This document shows, piece by piece, positions 36,535 through 45,119 of a stretch of 45,707 nucleotides of DNA; the stretch's first letter is position 1, and every line of letters starts with the position of its first letter. The translations under genes and the position numbers were made by a program. The notes under the pieces are model-generated. The model worked only from the letters and a program-made list of their open reading frames with translations. It was not told the DNA's origin and made no database searches. The stretch comes from Rhodanobacter denitrificans. Lineage in GTDB: Bacteria > Pseudomonadota > Gammaproteobacteria > Xanthomonadales > Rhodanobacteraceae. The stretch is from the NCBI GenBank assembly GCA_017848855.1, contig JAFIHF010000066.1, forward strand, positions 1-45,707, given 5' to 3'.

Positions 36535-36569
36535 TTGCGCAATATCTGCCATCGCAAAATATTACGCAA
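36535..36569. promoter_or_regulatory. AT-rich inverted repeat upstream of the unknown secreted protein
   Basis: TTGCGCAATAT (36535-36545) and ATATTACGCAA (36559-36569) are 11-bp imperfect inverted half-sites with one mismatch and 13 bp between them, 28 bp before the start codon. It looks like a regulator binding site or overlaps the promoter. The rest of the roughly 270-bp divergent gap shows nothing recognisable. Confidence 0.4.
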
Positions 36570-36781
36570 TGCCGCTGCCGGCCTTGGTCGGGGGCAGAAA
36601 GCGAGGGCTGTCCATCCAGTCTCGACAGCTCGATACCCTTCACAGAACAGCCGGCCCGAGGCGGAACTCCGCACGAGCCATGGCGCTACACGCCCAGCCA
36701 GCAACGCCCATCCCGATGCCGACTTCCTGCGGAGGGAGCAGGAACCGGGCAATCTTTCGCATACGTGGCAGAGAATCAGCC

Positions 36782-37291
36782 ATGCCGAACACCCAGCTCG
36801 ACCACTACGCGCACCGGCCCACGCCGGCGAAGCACGCGCTGCGCCTGCTGGCGCACAACGTGCGGCGGCCGGCGAACGTGGGCAGTCTGTTCCGCCTCGC
36901 CGATGCGCTGGGCCTGGAGCGGCTCCACCTCACCGGCACCAGTTGCCTGCCGCCGCACCCGAAGCTGCACACCGCCGCGCGCCACACGGAACTGCACGTG
37001 CCGTGGGACTACGCGCCCGATCCGCTGCCCGTAGTGGCAGCGCTGAAGGCTGCCGGCTACCGCATCGTCTGCCTCGAACTCACCTCCGCCAGCATCGCGC
37101 TGGAGGATTTCCGGATCGCACCGGGCGAACGGCTCTGCCTGGTGCTGGGCAACGAAAGCGTGGGCGTCAGCCAGGCCCTGCTCGACGCGGCGGACGCCAC
37201 CGTGCACATCCCCATGCACGGCGCGAATTCCTCGATGAACGTGGCCTGCGCCTGCGCCATCGCGGCCTGGGCCATAACCCGGCGGTTCTGA
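36782..37291 (+). CDS. SpoU-family (TrmH-like) RNA 2'-O-methyltransferase
   Basis: A 169-residue SPOUT methyltransferase. The three SpoU motifs are present: [19 protein letters not shown] (motif 1, with the invariant Asn and Arg), [19 protein letters not shown] (motif 2) and [21 protein letters not shown] (motif 3), which form the knotted SAM site. It has only the catalytic domain, like TrmL, but the substrate (tRNA or rRNA ribose) cannot be assigned. Preferred start MPNTQLD; the frame is open further upstream without a plausible ribosome-binding site. Confidence 0.88.
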   Translation: MPNTQLDHYAHRPTPAKHALRLLAHNVRRPANVGSLFRLADALGLERLHLTGTSCLPPHPKLHTAARHTELHVPWDYAPDPLPVVAALKAAGYRIVCLELTSASIALEDFRIAPGERLCLVLGNESVGVSQALLDAADATVHIPMHGANSSMNVACACAIAAWAITRRF

Positions 37292-37296
37292 ACGCT

Positions 37297-37325
37297 TTGG
37301 CGTGCCGCCGGCGCGCGCTTACAAT
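37297..37325 (+). promoter_or_regulatory. Candidate promoter for valS
   Basis: TTGGCG and TACAAT are separated by 17 bp (4/6 and 5/6 matches to consensus) just after the methyltransferase stop. This would place the repeat 37352-37480 in the valS leader. Confidence 0.4.
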
Positions 37326-37351
37326 GCCCGTTCCTGACGAGTGTCGAACCT

Positions 37352-37480
37352 CAGTCAAGCCACCCCCGTTCGCCCTGAGCGCAGGCGCGCAGCGCCGGAG
37401 TCGAAGGGCATCCCGACACGGCGCTTCGACTCCGCCTGCTGTCGCAGGCTACGCTCAGCGCGAACGGGAGTGTGAACTGA
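37352..37480. repeat. Long inverted repeat in the valS leader (CGTTCGCCCTGAGCG family)
   Basis: Outer arms (CCCGTTCGCCCTGAGCG and CGCTCAGCGCGAACGGG) enclose an inner hairpin with stem CGGAGTCGAAG/CTTCGACTCCG. This CGTTCGCCCTGAGC...GTCGAAGGGC element is widespread in gammaproteobacterial genomes. It stands 75 bp before valS. Confidence 0.88.
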
Positions 37481-37554
37481 CGTTCGGCGCTCATCGAGTA
37501 CCCGTTTCGCCATCCGAACCGCGCGCCGAGCCCGGCGCGCCACTGCGAGCCCCC

Positions 37555-40392
37555 ATGGAAAAGAGCTTCGAACCCGCCCAGATCGAGTCGACGTGGTACG
37601 CCCGCTGGGAAGCCAGCGGCGCGTTCAAGCCCACCGGCCAGGGCGAGCCCTATTGCATCCTGCTGCCGCCGCCGAACGTCACCGGCACGCTGCACATGGG
37701 TCATGCGTTCCAGCAGACCGTGATGGACATGCTGGTGCGCTACCAGCGCATGCGCGGCAGGAACGTGCTGTGGCAGGTGGGCACCGACCATGCGGGCATC
37801 GCCACCCAGAAGATCGTGGAGAACCAGCTCGCCGCCGAGGGCAAGACGCGCCACGACCTGGGCCGCGAACCGTTCGTGGAGCGCGTGTGGCAGTGGAAGG
37901 AGGAATCCGGCTCCACCATCACCCACCAGATGCGCCGCATCGGCGCCGCCGCCGACTGGTCGCGCGAACGCTTCACCATGGACGAGGGCTTGTCCAAAGC
38001 GGTGCGCAAGGTGTTCATCGAGTGGTACCGCGCCGGCCTGATCTACCGCGGCAACCGCCTGGTGAACTGGGATCCGCTGCTGGGCACCGCCGTCTCCGAC
38101 CTCGAAGTGAACAACGTGGAGCGCGACGGCCACATGTGGTCGATCCGCTACCCCGTGACCGGCAGCGAGGAATCGCTGGTGGTCGCCACCACCCGCCCGG
38201 AAACCATGCTGGGCGACGTCGCCGTGGCCGTGCATCCGGAAGACGAGCGTTACACGCACCTGGTCGGCAAGACGCTCAGCCTGCCGCTCACGGGCAGGCA
38301 GATCCCGGTGATCGCCGACGACTACGTGGACCGCGAGTTCGGCACCGGCTGCGTGAAGATCACCCCGGCGCACGACTTCAACGACTACGCGATCGGCGCG
38401 CGCCACCAGCTCGCGCCGATCACCATTTTCACGCTGGACGCCAAGGTCAACGCGAACGCGCCGGAAGCCTACCGCGGCCTCGACCGCTACGACGCCCGCA
38501 AGCGCGTGCTCGCCGACCTCGAAGCGCAAGGCCTGCTGGTCGAAACGAAGCACCACAAACTGCAGGTGCCGGTGAGCCAGCGCTCGGACGCGGTGATCGA
38601 GCCGATGCTCACCGACCAGTGGTTCGTCGACCTCACCCGCGACACCCTGCCCGACGGCCGCCCCGGCGGCCGCGCCGCGATCACCACGCCCGCGCTGGAC
38701 ACCGTGCGCAACGGCGACATCAGGTTCGTGCCGGAGAACTGGGCGACGACGTACACGCAGTGGCTGGACAACATCCAGGACTGGTGCATCAGCCGCCAGC
38801 TGTGGTGGGGCCACCGCATCCCCGCGTGGTACGACGAGGCCGGCAACATCTTCGTGGGCGAGGACGAGGCCGACGCGCGTGCGCATGCGCCGGGCGCGCC
38901 GGTGGGCGCGCTGCGCCAGGACGAGGATGTGCTGGACACCTGGTTCAGCTCCGCGCTGTGGCCGTTCTCCACCCTGGGCTGGCCGCTGGACGGCGCGGTG
39001 AAAAACGAGCGTGGCGAAACCGTCGCCAACTGGCAGGCCGACAGGATCTACCTGCCCAGCGCGGTGCTGGTCACCGGCTTCGACATCATCTTCTTCTGGG
39101 TCGCGCGCATGGTGATGGCGACCAAGTACTTCACCGGCCAGGTGCCGTTCCGCGAGGTGTACATCAACGCCATCGTGCGCGACGCCGAAGGCCAGAAGAT
39201 GTCCAAGTCCAAGGGCAACACGCTCGACCCGCTCGACCTGATCGACGGCATCGCGCTGGAGCCGCTGGTGGCGAAATCCACCAGGAGCCTGCTGATCCCG
39301 CAGGTGCGCGAGAAGGTGGAAAAGCGCATCCGCAAGGAATACCCCGACGGCATCAAGCCCATCGGCACCGACGCGCTGCGCTTCACCTTCGCCGCGCTGG
39401 CCAGCTACAGCCGCACCATCAACTTCGACCTCAAGCGCGCCGAGGGCTACAAGGCGTTCTGCAACAAGCTGTGGAATGCGGCGCGGTTTGTGTTGATGAA
39501 TGATGGCGGGACTCGGGACTCGGGATTCGGGACTCGGGAAAAGCCCGCGACCGAGGCGGAGCGGTGGATCCTCACGCGCTTGTCGCAGACGCTGGCCGAG
39601 GTGGAGCAGCACTTTGCTTCGTACCGCTTCGACCATCTCGCGCAGGCGCTGTACGAGTTCGTGTGGAACGAGTATTGCGACTGGTTCCTCGAATTGTCGA
39701 AACCAGCGCTCAATGGCACCGACACGGAAGCCGCCGTTTCCACGCGCCACACCTTGCTGGTGGTGCTCGAAGCGGTGCTGCGCGCGCTGCATCCGGTGAT
39801 TCCGTTCATCACCGAGGAGATTTTCCAGGAAGTCGCGCCACGCCTCGGGCTGGCCGAAACCAGCGTGTACGCGCGGCCCTACCCGCGCGCCGTCGACTTT
39901 GCGTCGGACGATGCCGCCACCGCCGAGATCGAGTGGTTCAAGGCGGTGCTTTCGGGTGTCCGCAGGATCCGTTCGGAGATGAACATCGCGCCGGGCAAGA
40001 CGATTCCCTTGCTCCTTGCCGGCGGCGACGCCATGGATCGCGCGCGTGCCGCGAAGTTCGCCGCGCAGATCGCCTTCCTCGCCCGCACCGAAACGCCTGC
40101 GTGGATCGAACCCGGCGCGGCGGAACCCGCCGCCGCAGCCGCCGTGGTCGGCTCGCTGCGCGTGCTGATTCCGCTGGCCGGGCTGATCGACCTCGGCGCC
40201 GAGCAGGCTCGCCTCGCCAAGGAAATCAGCAAGATCGAAGGCGAGATCAAGAAGTGCGAAGGCAAACTCGGCAACGCGAACTTCGTCGCCAACGCCCCCG
40301 CCGAGGTGGTGGCGCAGGAACGGCAGCGCATCGTGGATTGGAATACCCAGCTCGCGGCGTTGCAAGAGCAGGCGGAAAAGCTGCAGGGCTGA
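37555..40392 (+). CDS. valS: Valyl-tRNA synthetase
   Basis: A 945-residue class I synthetase (E. coli 951). The HIGH motif is in [14 protein letters not shown] near residue 46, and KMSKS is in [14 protein letters not shown]. The editing domain ([33 protein letters not shown]) is complete, as is the anticodon-binding domain. The C-terminal coiled coil ends in [14 protein letters not shown]...[10 protein letters not shown]. Residues about 651-664 ([13 protein letters not shown]) are encoded by a GGGACTC heptamer array, in a loop that is variable in the family. The last 43 codons recur as a diverged fragment at 40508. The start is [12 protein letters not shown]. Confidence 0.97.
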   Translation: MEKSFEPAQIESTWYARWEASGAFKPTGQGEPYCILLPPPNVTGTLHMGHAFQQTVMDMLVRYQRMRGRNVLWQVGTDHAGIATQKIVENQLAAEGKTRHDLGREPFVERVWQWKEESGSTITHQMRRIGAAADWSRERFTMDEGLSKAVRKVFIEWYRAGLIYRGNRLVNWDPLLGTAVSDLEVNNVERDGHMWSIRYPVTGSEESLVVATTRPETMLGDVAVAVHPEDERYTHLVGKTLSLPLTGRQIPVIADDYVDREFGTGCVKITPAHDFNDYAIGARHQLAPITIFTLDAKVNANAPEAYRGLDRYDARKRVLADLEAQGLLVETKHHKLQVPVSQRSDAVIEPMLTDQWFVDLTRDTLPDGRPGGRAAITTPALDTVRNGDIRFVPENWATTYTQWLDNIQDWCISRQLWWGHRIPAWYDEAGNIFVGEDEADARAHAPGAPVGALRQDEDVLDTWFSSALWPFSTLGWPLDGAVKNERGETVANWQADRIYLPSAVLVTGFDIIFFWVARMVMATKYFTGQVPFREVYINAIVRDAEGQKMSKSKGNTLDPLDLIDGIALEPLVAKSTRSLLIPQVREKVEKRIRKEYPDGIKPIGTDALRFTFAALASYSRTINFDLKRAEGYKAFCNKLWNAARFVLMNDGGTRDSGFGTREKPATEAERWILTRLSQTLAEVEQHFASYRFDHLAQALYEFVWNEYCDWFLELSKPALNGTDTEAAVSTRHTLLVVLEAVLRALHPVIPFITEEIFQEVAPRLGLAETSVYARPYPRAVDFASDDAATAEIEWFKAVLSGVRRIRSEMNIAPGKTIPLLLAGGDAMDRARAAKFAAQIAFLARTETPAWIEPGAAEPAAAAAVVGSLRVLIPLAGLIDLGAEQARLAKEISKIEGEIKKCEGKLGNANFVANAPAEVVAQERQRIVDWNTQLAALQEQAEKLQG
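39506..39546. repeat. GGGACTC heptamer array inside valS
   Basis: Four heptamers (one with a C-to-T change giving GGGATTC) with flanks TGATGGC and AAAAGCC, the same flanks as the extragenic array after ettA. The frame is preserved. Confidence 0.9.
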
Positions 40393-40395
40393 GCC

Positions 40396-40507
40396 TCTGC
40401 TCCCCTCCCCCGCTTGCGGGGGAGGGGTTGGGGGAGAGGGGCTCTTGCCGCAACAAGAGCAAATACCCCTTTACCTATTTCTCGATATTGCCTGCGGCAA
40501 TATCGAG
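40396..40507. repeat. REP element and 12-bp palindrome between valS and its duplicated tail
   Basis: A CCCTCCCCCGC palindrome with trailing GGGGTTGGGGGAGAGGGG (about 40402-40440) is followed by a perfect 12-bp stem (40481-40507, CTCGATATTGCC, loop TGC). The second hairpin abuts the duplicated valS fragment exactly at GAG|GGC. Confidence 0.85.
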
Positions 40508-40639
40508 GGCAAGCTCGGCAACGCGAACTTCGTCGCCAACGCGCCCGCCGAAGTGGTGGCGCAGGAGCGCCAGCGCATCGTGGATTGGAACACCCAGCTC
40601 GCGGCGCTGCGGGAGCAGGCGGAAAAGCTGAAGGGTTGA
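40508..40639 (+). pseudogene. Detached duplicate of the valS 3' end (43 codons plus stop)
   Basis: This 132-bp stretch reproduces the last 43 codons and TGA of valS (40261-40392) in frame. Ten codons differ: eight synonymously, two not (CAA/CGG and CAG/AAG). There is no ATG; a TTG at 40445 would only start a short unlikely peptide. The excess of synonymous changes means the fragment diverged mostly while under selection as part of a working valS, which suggests recombination with a related allele rather than simple duplication and decay. Confidence 0.9.
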
Positions 40640-40650
40640 AGCTGCTTGCA

Positions 40651-40687
40651 GGAGCGCACCCCCGGATCAAGTCCGGGGGTGCGCTCC
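40651..40687. repeat. REP palindrome at the rimI stop codon
   Basis: A perfect 16-bp stem (GGAGCGCACCCCCGGA) with loop TCAAG, nearly identical to 3437-3467. On the minus strand it continues as GTAGGAGCGCACC with TAG as the rimI stop. Confidence 0.9.
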
Positions 40688-41157
40688 TACGGACGAATCT
40701 CGGGAAGCTCCATCACAATCGCATCCTCCCGCCCCTCCTTCGCCGGGTAGTAGCGCGGCCGCCGGCCGATCTCGCGAAAACCCACCGACTCGTACAGCGC
40801 CTTCGCCAACGGGTTCGACGGCCGCACTTCCAGGAACACGCGCTGCGCGCCGCTCCAGCGCGCCACGTCCAGCAGGCGGCTCAGCAGGTGCCGGCCCAGG
40901 CCGCGCCCGCGGTAGTCGGGGGCGATGCAAATGTTGAGCACGTGCGCCTCGCCCGCGCCCACCGACAGCACGCCGTAGCCGGCCACCTCCTCGTCGATGC
41001 ACAGCACCCAGCACGGATGTCCGGCCTTGAGGCAGTCGGCGAAGATGCCGCGCGTCCACGGGAAGTCGTAGGACGCCTGCTCCACCGCCGCGACCGCGTC
41101 GAGGTCGTCCATGCGCATCAGGCGCATGTGGCTGGCCGGTTTGGCCACCGCGACCAT
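40687..41157 (-). CDS. rimI: Ribosomal protein bS18 N-alpha-acetyltransferase
   Basis: A 156-residue GNAT acetyltransferase matching RimI, which acetylates the N-terminus of ribosomal protein S18. The acetyl-CoA loop IAPDYRGRGLGRHLL, preceded by HVLNICI, and the C-terminal FLEVRPSNPLAKALYESVGFREIGRRPRYYP are typical. It starts 5 nt after the holD-like stop with GGGAG upstream, reproducing the E. coli holD-rimI pairing. Its TAG stop is supplied by the REP at 40651. Confidence 0.93.
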   Translation of the reverse strand: MVAVAKPASHMRLMRMDDLDAVAAVEQASYDFPWTRGIFADCLKAGHPCWVLCIDEEVAGYGVLSVGAGEAHVLNICIAPDYRGRGLGRHLLSRLLDVARWSGAQRVFLEVRPSNPLAKALYESVGFREIGRRPRYYPAKEGREDAIVMELPEIRP

Positions 41158-41162
41158 GGCGC

Positions 41163-41651
41163 TCAACTCCCTGCCGTGGCCAGGCTGCGGCGCAGGGTGC
41201 GCAGCGCGATCCACAGCCGCCGCTTGGCGGCGGCATCGCCCAAGAGGCGAGCCGGTTCGTCCGCCAGCACGATCTGCGCCTGCGCGGTGACCTGCATCGG
41301 CAGGCTGCGCCCCAACGCGTGCGCCTGCGCCTCGCCGCAGGCCAGGTAGGCGCGCGCCTGCGGCACCGCGAGTTCCGCCTCACCCGGCTGCACCCGCACG
41401 CGCGCGGCGCGAGCCAGCGCCGCGCCGGCACTGGTCAGCGCACGCCCGAGCAGGTCCAGCGCGCGCGCATCGCACACGGCCGGCAGCAGCACCACGCAAT
41501 CGGCATGGCCGACGGCCGGCTGCGGCGCTTCAACCGTCGGCGACACCGCGTCATCCGTCGCCGCCTGCCGGCGCTGCCACGGCGTCAGGCCCAGCGCGCG
41601 CAGCACGCGCGCACGGTGCGCAGCGGCGGGCGCGGCGGCCGGCAGGTTCAC
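41163..41651 (-). CDS. holD: Probable DNA polymerase III psi subunit (HolD-like)
   Basis: A 162-residue protein of low similarity to anything, which I read as HolD. Support: N-terminal RVLRALGLTPWQRR, matching the LGIT.W..R opening by which psi is recognised; a VVLLP strand; an LLGRALTSAG helix; a C-terminal helix AAKRRLWIALRTLRR; and the position directly before rimI, as in E. coli. Psi links the clamp-loader via chi to SSB. The start is GTG at 41651, overlapping the pssA stop as GTGA. If this is wrong, it is an unknown conserved protein of the pssA-rimI operon. Confidence 0.65.
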   Translation of the reverse strand: MNLPAAAPAAAHRARVLRALGLTPWQRRQAATDDAVSPTVEAPQPAVGHADCVVLLPAVCDARALDLLGRALTSAGAALARAARVRVQPGEAELAVPQARAYLACGEAQAHALGRSLPMQVTAQAQIVLADEPARLLGDAAAKRRLWIALRTLRRSLATAGS

Positions 41652-42433
41652 GCCCCGCTCCCGCGCCGTATGCGCCGGCGATGGCCGGCCAGGCCCCACA
41701 AGGTCAGCACCGGGCCGGACAGCAGGTAGATCGTGAAACCGGCCAGCAGCACGCGCGGCGGGTCGAGGTACAGCAGCACCAGGATCAGCAGCGCCGCCAC
41801 GATCCACACGAAGGGCACGCGCTGGCGCTCGCCCAGCGGCAGCGACTTGAAGCTGAAATAGCGGAAGCGGCTGACCATCAGCAGGCCGGCGATCGCCGCG
41901 ATCCACGGCGTGATGAAGCACAGCTCGGCGCCGGGCACGTCCGACTTGTCCATGCTCCACACGAAGGACATGCACACCGCCGCCGCGGCCGGACTGGCCA
42001 GGCCCTGGAAATAGCGCTTGTCGGCCACGCCCACCTGGGTGTTGAAGCGCGCCAGCCGCAGCGCGGCGCAGGCGGCGTAGATGAAGGCGGTGGCCCAGCC
42101 CAGCTTGCCCCACAGCGGGCCGAAATCGCGCAGCGTGGCCAGCGACCACGTGTACATCACCAGCGCCGGCGCCAGCCCGAAACTGACCAGGTCGGACAGC
42201 GAATCGTACTGCACGCCGAACTCGCTCTGCGTGCCGGTGAGCCGCGCCACGCGGCCGTCCATGCCGTCCAGCAGCGCGGCGATGAACACCGCCACCGCCG
42301 CGTCGGTGTAACGGCCGCCGATGCTGGCCACGATCGCGTAGAAGCCGGCAGCCATCGCCCCGGTGGTGAACAGGTTCGGCAGCAGGTAGATGCCGCGATG
42401 CCGGGGCGGGCGTACGGACAGGGAGTCGCTCAT
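41648..42433 (-). CDS. pssA: CDP-diacylglycerol-serine O-phosphatidyltransferase (type II)
   Basis: A 261-residue integral membrane PssA making phosphatidylserine, the precursor of phosphatidylethanolamine. The CDP-alcohol phosphotransferase motif is complete: DGMDGRVARLTGTQSEFG followed by VQYDSLSD. About seven to eight transmembrane segments follow. It is translationally coupled to the holD-like gene by a GTGA overlap. Membrane-lipid function connects loosely with dgkA elsewhere in the window. Confidence 0.95.
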   Translation of the reverse strand: MSDSLSVRPPRHRGIYLLPNLFTTGAMAAGFYAIVASIGGRYTDAAVAVFIAALLDGMDGRVARLTGTQSEFGVQYDSLSDLVSFGLAPALVMYTWSLATLRDFGPLWGKLGWATAFIYAACAALRLARFNTQVGVADKRYFQGLASPAAAAVCMSFVWSMDKSDVPGAELCFITPWIAAIAGLLMVSRFRYFSFKSLPLGERQRVPFVWIVAALLILVLLYLDPPRVLLAGFTIYLLSGPVLTLWGLAGHRRRIRRGSGA

Positions 42434-42561
42434 GGATCGATCCGTGACGGGGTGCGCGCAGTGTAAACCATCGCCCGCTTGAGTCCCGGCGGCGCGGGAG
42501 TTCTACTAATGCACCTGTGCGGGGCGGGGAGCCCCGGCCAACCGAGCCTCTGGAGAACTCC

Positions 42562-42993
42562 ATGTCCCGTTCGCTGATCGTCGTGGCGTTGCTGCTGCTC
42601 GCCCCGCTGGCCGCCGCCCAGCAGATCTACAAGTGGACCGACGCCAAGGGCACGGTGCACTACTCGCAGTCGGCGCCGCCCCAAGGCACCCGCTTCACGC
42701 AGGTGAAGCTGGCCGGCGGCGTGGAATCCTCCGCCGACAGCACGCCCGCGCAGCCGGCCGCCGAAACCGCGCCGCCGCCCGCCGCCCCGGCCCCGTCCGG
42801 CCCGGTGGCCGACACCCCGGACAACCGCGCCAAGCTGTGCGACACGCTGAAATCCAACCTCGCCACCCTGCAGGGCAGCGGCCCGGTGGTGATGCAGCAG
42901 AACGGCAAGCCCACGGTGCTGGACGACGCCCAGCGCAAGCAGCAGATCGACAGCGCGAACGCGCAATACCAGCAGTATTGCGCGGCCAAATAA
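42562..42993 (+). CDS. Secreted DUF4124 protein
   Basis: A 143-residue exported protein. A signal peptide (LLLLAPLAAAQ) is followed at once by the DUF4124 motif QQIYKWTDAKGTVHYSQSAPPQGT (residues 20-45), then an Ala/Pro linker and a helical C-terminus with two cysteines (LCDTLKSNL, YQQYCAAK). DUF4124 proteins are common in the periplasm of Lysobacterales and Pseudomonadales; no function is assigned. GGAGAA lies 7 nt before the start. It is divergent from pssA. Confidence 0.9.
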   Translation: MSRSLIVVALLLLAPLAAAQQIYKWTDAKGTVHYSQSAPPQGTRFTQVKLAGGVESSADSTPAQPAAETAPPPAAPAPSGPVADTPDNRAKLCDTLKSNLATLQGSGPVVMQQNGKPTVLDDAQRKQQIDSANAQYQQYCAAK

Positions 42994-43053
42994 GCGCGAT
43001 GGCCGCGGCGCCCATGCAGCGCCACGAGCGGGTTCCGCAATGCAACAGACGGT

Positions 43054-43059
43054 TATAAT
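43054..43059 (+). promoter_or_regulatory. -10 element (TATAAT) for proS
   Basis: A perfect TATAAT 31 bp before the proS ATG. The -35 region is not recognisable. Confidence 0.5.
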
Positions 43060-43089
43060 CCGGCTCTTTCAACGCCGGAACCCGCTCGC

Positions 43090-44787
43090 ATGCGCCTCAG
43101 CCAATTCCACCTGGCCACCGTCAAGGAAGTACCCGCCGACGCCGAGATCGCCAGCCACCAGCTGATGCTGCGCACCGGCATGATCCGCAAGCTCGCCTCC
43201 GGCCTGTACACCTGGTCGCCGCTGGGCCTGCGCGTGCTGCGCAAGGTGGAAAACGTGGTGCGCGAGGAAATGAACCGCGCCGGCGCCGTCGAAATGCTGA
43301 TGCCCACGATCCAGCCGCGCGAGCTGTGGGAGGAAACCGGGCGCTGGGCGAAATTCGGCCCCCAGCTCTTGAAAATCAAGGATCGCAAGGAGCAGGAATT
43401 CTGCTACGCGCCCACCGCCGAGGAAGTGATCACCGATTACGCGCGCAACGAGCTCAACAGCTACAAGCAGCTGCCGGTGAATTTCTACCAGATCCAGACC
43501 AAGTTCCGCGACGAGATCCGCCCGCGTTTCGGCGTGATGCGTGCGCGCGAATTCCTGATGAAGGACGCCTATTCCTTCCATCTCGGCCAGGAATCGCTGG
43601 CGCAGACCTATCAGGCGATGTACGACGCCTATGCGCGCATTTTCACCCGGCTGGGCCTGGAATTCCGCGCGGTGCAGGCCGACACCGGCGCGATCGGCGG
43701 CAATGCCAGCCACGAATTCCAGGTGCTCGCCGATTCGGGCGAGGATGCCATCGTGTTTTCCGACGGCTCCGATTACGCCGCGAATGTGGAAAAGGCAGAG
43801 GCCTTGGCGCCCACCACGCCACGCCCTGCCCCCGCCGCCGCCTTGCAGCGCGTGGATACGCCGAACCAGAAAACCATCGACGAGGTCAGCGCCTTCCTCA
43901 AGGTTTCGCCCGCGCAATGCGTGAAAACCCTGCTGGTGAAAGGTCGCGACGGCCTGGTTGCGCTGTGCCTGCGCGGCGACCACGAGCTCAATGAAATCAA
44001 GGCCGGCAAGCTGGCCGAATTGGCCGATGAAGTCGAACTCGCCAGCGAGGCGGACATCCTCGCCGCCACCGGCACCCGCCCCGGCTATATCGGCCCGGTC
44101 GAACTGCCCGCCGCGATCCCGGTGATCGTGGACCGCAGCGCCGCCGTGCTGGCCGACTTCGTCTGCGGCGGCAATGCCGACGGCACCCATTACACCGGCG
44201 CGAACTGGGAGCGCGACGCGCGCATCACCCGCGTCGAGGACCTCCGCCAGGTGGTCGCGGGCGATCCCTCGCCCGACGGCAAGGGCACGCTGCAGCTCGC
44301 CCGCGGCATCGAGGTGGGCCACGTGTTCCAGCTCGGCGGCCGATACGCCGAGGCGCTGGGCGCCACCGTGCTGGACGACCAGGGCAAGGCCCAGGTGATG
44401 CTGATGGGCTGCTACGGCATCGGCATCAGCCGCATCGTGGCGGCCGCCATCGAGCAGCGCCACGACGACGCCGGCATCGTCTGGCCGGAAGCGATGGCGC
44501 CGTGGCGCGTGGCGGTCTGCGTGATCAATCCCAAGGGCAACCCAGACATCGCCGCCGCCGCCGAATCGCTGTACCAGGAGCTCGCCGCGCGCGGCATCGA
44601 AACCGTGCTGGACGACCGCGGCCTGCGCCCCGGCGCGATGTTCGCCGACATGGAGCTGATCGGCATCCCGCACCGCGTGGTGGTCAGCGAACGCGGCCTC
44701 GCCGCCGGCACGCTGGAATACCGCGCCCGCGCCGAAACGGAAAGCCGCGCGGTGACCCGCGACGAATTGCTCGGCCTGCTCGATTGA
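43090..44787 (+). CDS. proS: Prolyl-tRNA synthetase (bacterial type, with insertion domain)
   Basis: A 565-residue class II synthetase. Motif 1 ([22 protein letters not shown]), motif 2 ([25 protein letters not shown]) and motif 3 ([17 protein letters not shown]) are intact. The INS editing domain, which clears mischarged Ala-tRNAPro, lies between motifs 2 and 3 with the [13 protein letters not shown] segment. The C-terminal anticodon domain follows. The start is [11 protein letters not shown] strong terminator follows at 44813. Confidence 0.97.
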   Translation: MRLSQFHLATVKEVPADAEIASHQLMLRTGMIRKLASGLYTWSPLGLRVLRKVENVVREEMNRAGAVEMLMPTIQPRELWEETGRWAKFGPQLLKIKDRKEQEFCYAPTAEEVITDYARNELNSYKQLPVNFYQIQTKFRDEIRPRFGVMRAREFLMKDAYSFHLGQESLAQTYQAMYDAYARIFTRLGLEFRAVQADTGAIGGNASHEFQVLADSGEDAIVFSDGSDYAANVEKAEALAPTTPRPAPAAALQRVDTPNQKTIDEVSAFLKVSPAQCVKTLLVKGRDGLVALCLRGDHELNEIKAGKLAELADEVELASEADILAATGTRPGYIGPVELPAAIPVIVDRSAAVLADFVCGGNADGTHYTGANWERDARITRVEDLRQVVAGDPSPDGKGTLQLARGIEVGHVFQLGGRYAEALGATVLDDQGKAQVMLMGCYGIGISRIVAAAIEQRHDDAGIVWPEAMAPWRVAVCVINPKGNPDIAAAAESLYQELAARGIETVLDDRGLRPGAMFADMELIGIPHRVVVSERGLAAGTLEYRARAETESRAVTRDELLGLLD

Positions 44788-44812
44788 GGCCAACCACCTC
44801 CGCCTCGACAAG

Positions 44813-44839
44813 CGGCCGCCTTGTGCGGCCGTTTGTTTT
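44813..44839 (+). terminator. Intrinsic terminator after proS
   Basis: A 7-bp stem CGGCCGC/GCGGCCG with a CTTGT loop followed by TTTGTTTT, 25 bp after the proS stop. Confidence 0.85.
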
Positions 44840-45119
44840 CATGCGCCCTTCAAAGGATTATCTCGGCCAAGGAAAGTCTGATCAATCCGGCTTCTCGCTC
44901 GTCATTCCTGCGAGGCGCTTTTCAACAGCCGAAGGCTGGTCAAGCGTACTGCCGTCCGGAATATTTCGCCGGTGATCTGCTCTCCTCTCCCTCCGGGACG
45001 GGTGCTCGCGAGAACCATTTGATTCCGCACCTTGGCTCGCCTGCGGCGGGCTTTCGGTCGCCTGCCGCAGCGCGCTTTTCCCCTCTCCCACTGGTGGAAG
45101 AGGGGTTGGGGGAGAGGGG
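44840..45119. other. Gene-free interval with repeat remnants
   Basis: I see no gene. It contains palindromes (for example AGCCGAAGGCT, around 44930), a CTGCGGC...GCCGCAG pairing near 45050-45071, and a CCCCTCTCCCACT...GAGGGGTTGGGGGAGAGGGG REP at about 45081-45119. It leads into copy B. Confidence 0.6.

Noticed and set aside
40445-40639. 64-codon ORF after valS as a real gene
   Set aside because: It starts with TTG, lacks a ribosome-binding site, and from 40508 on is a copy of the valS 3' end; better explained as a remnant.
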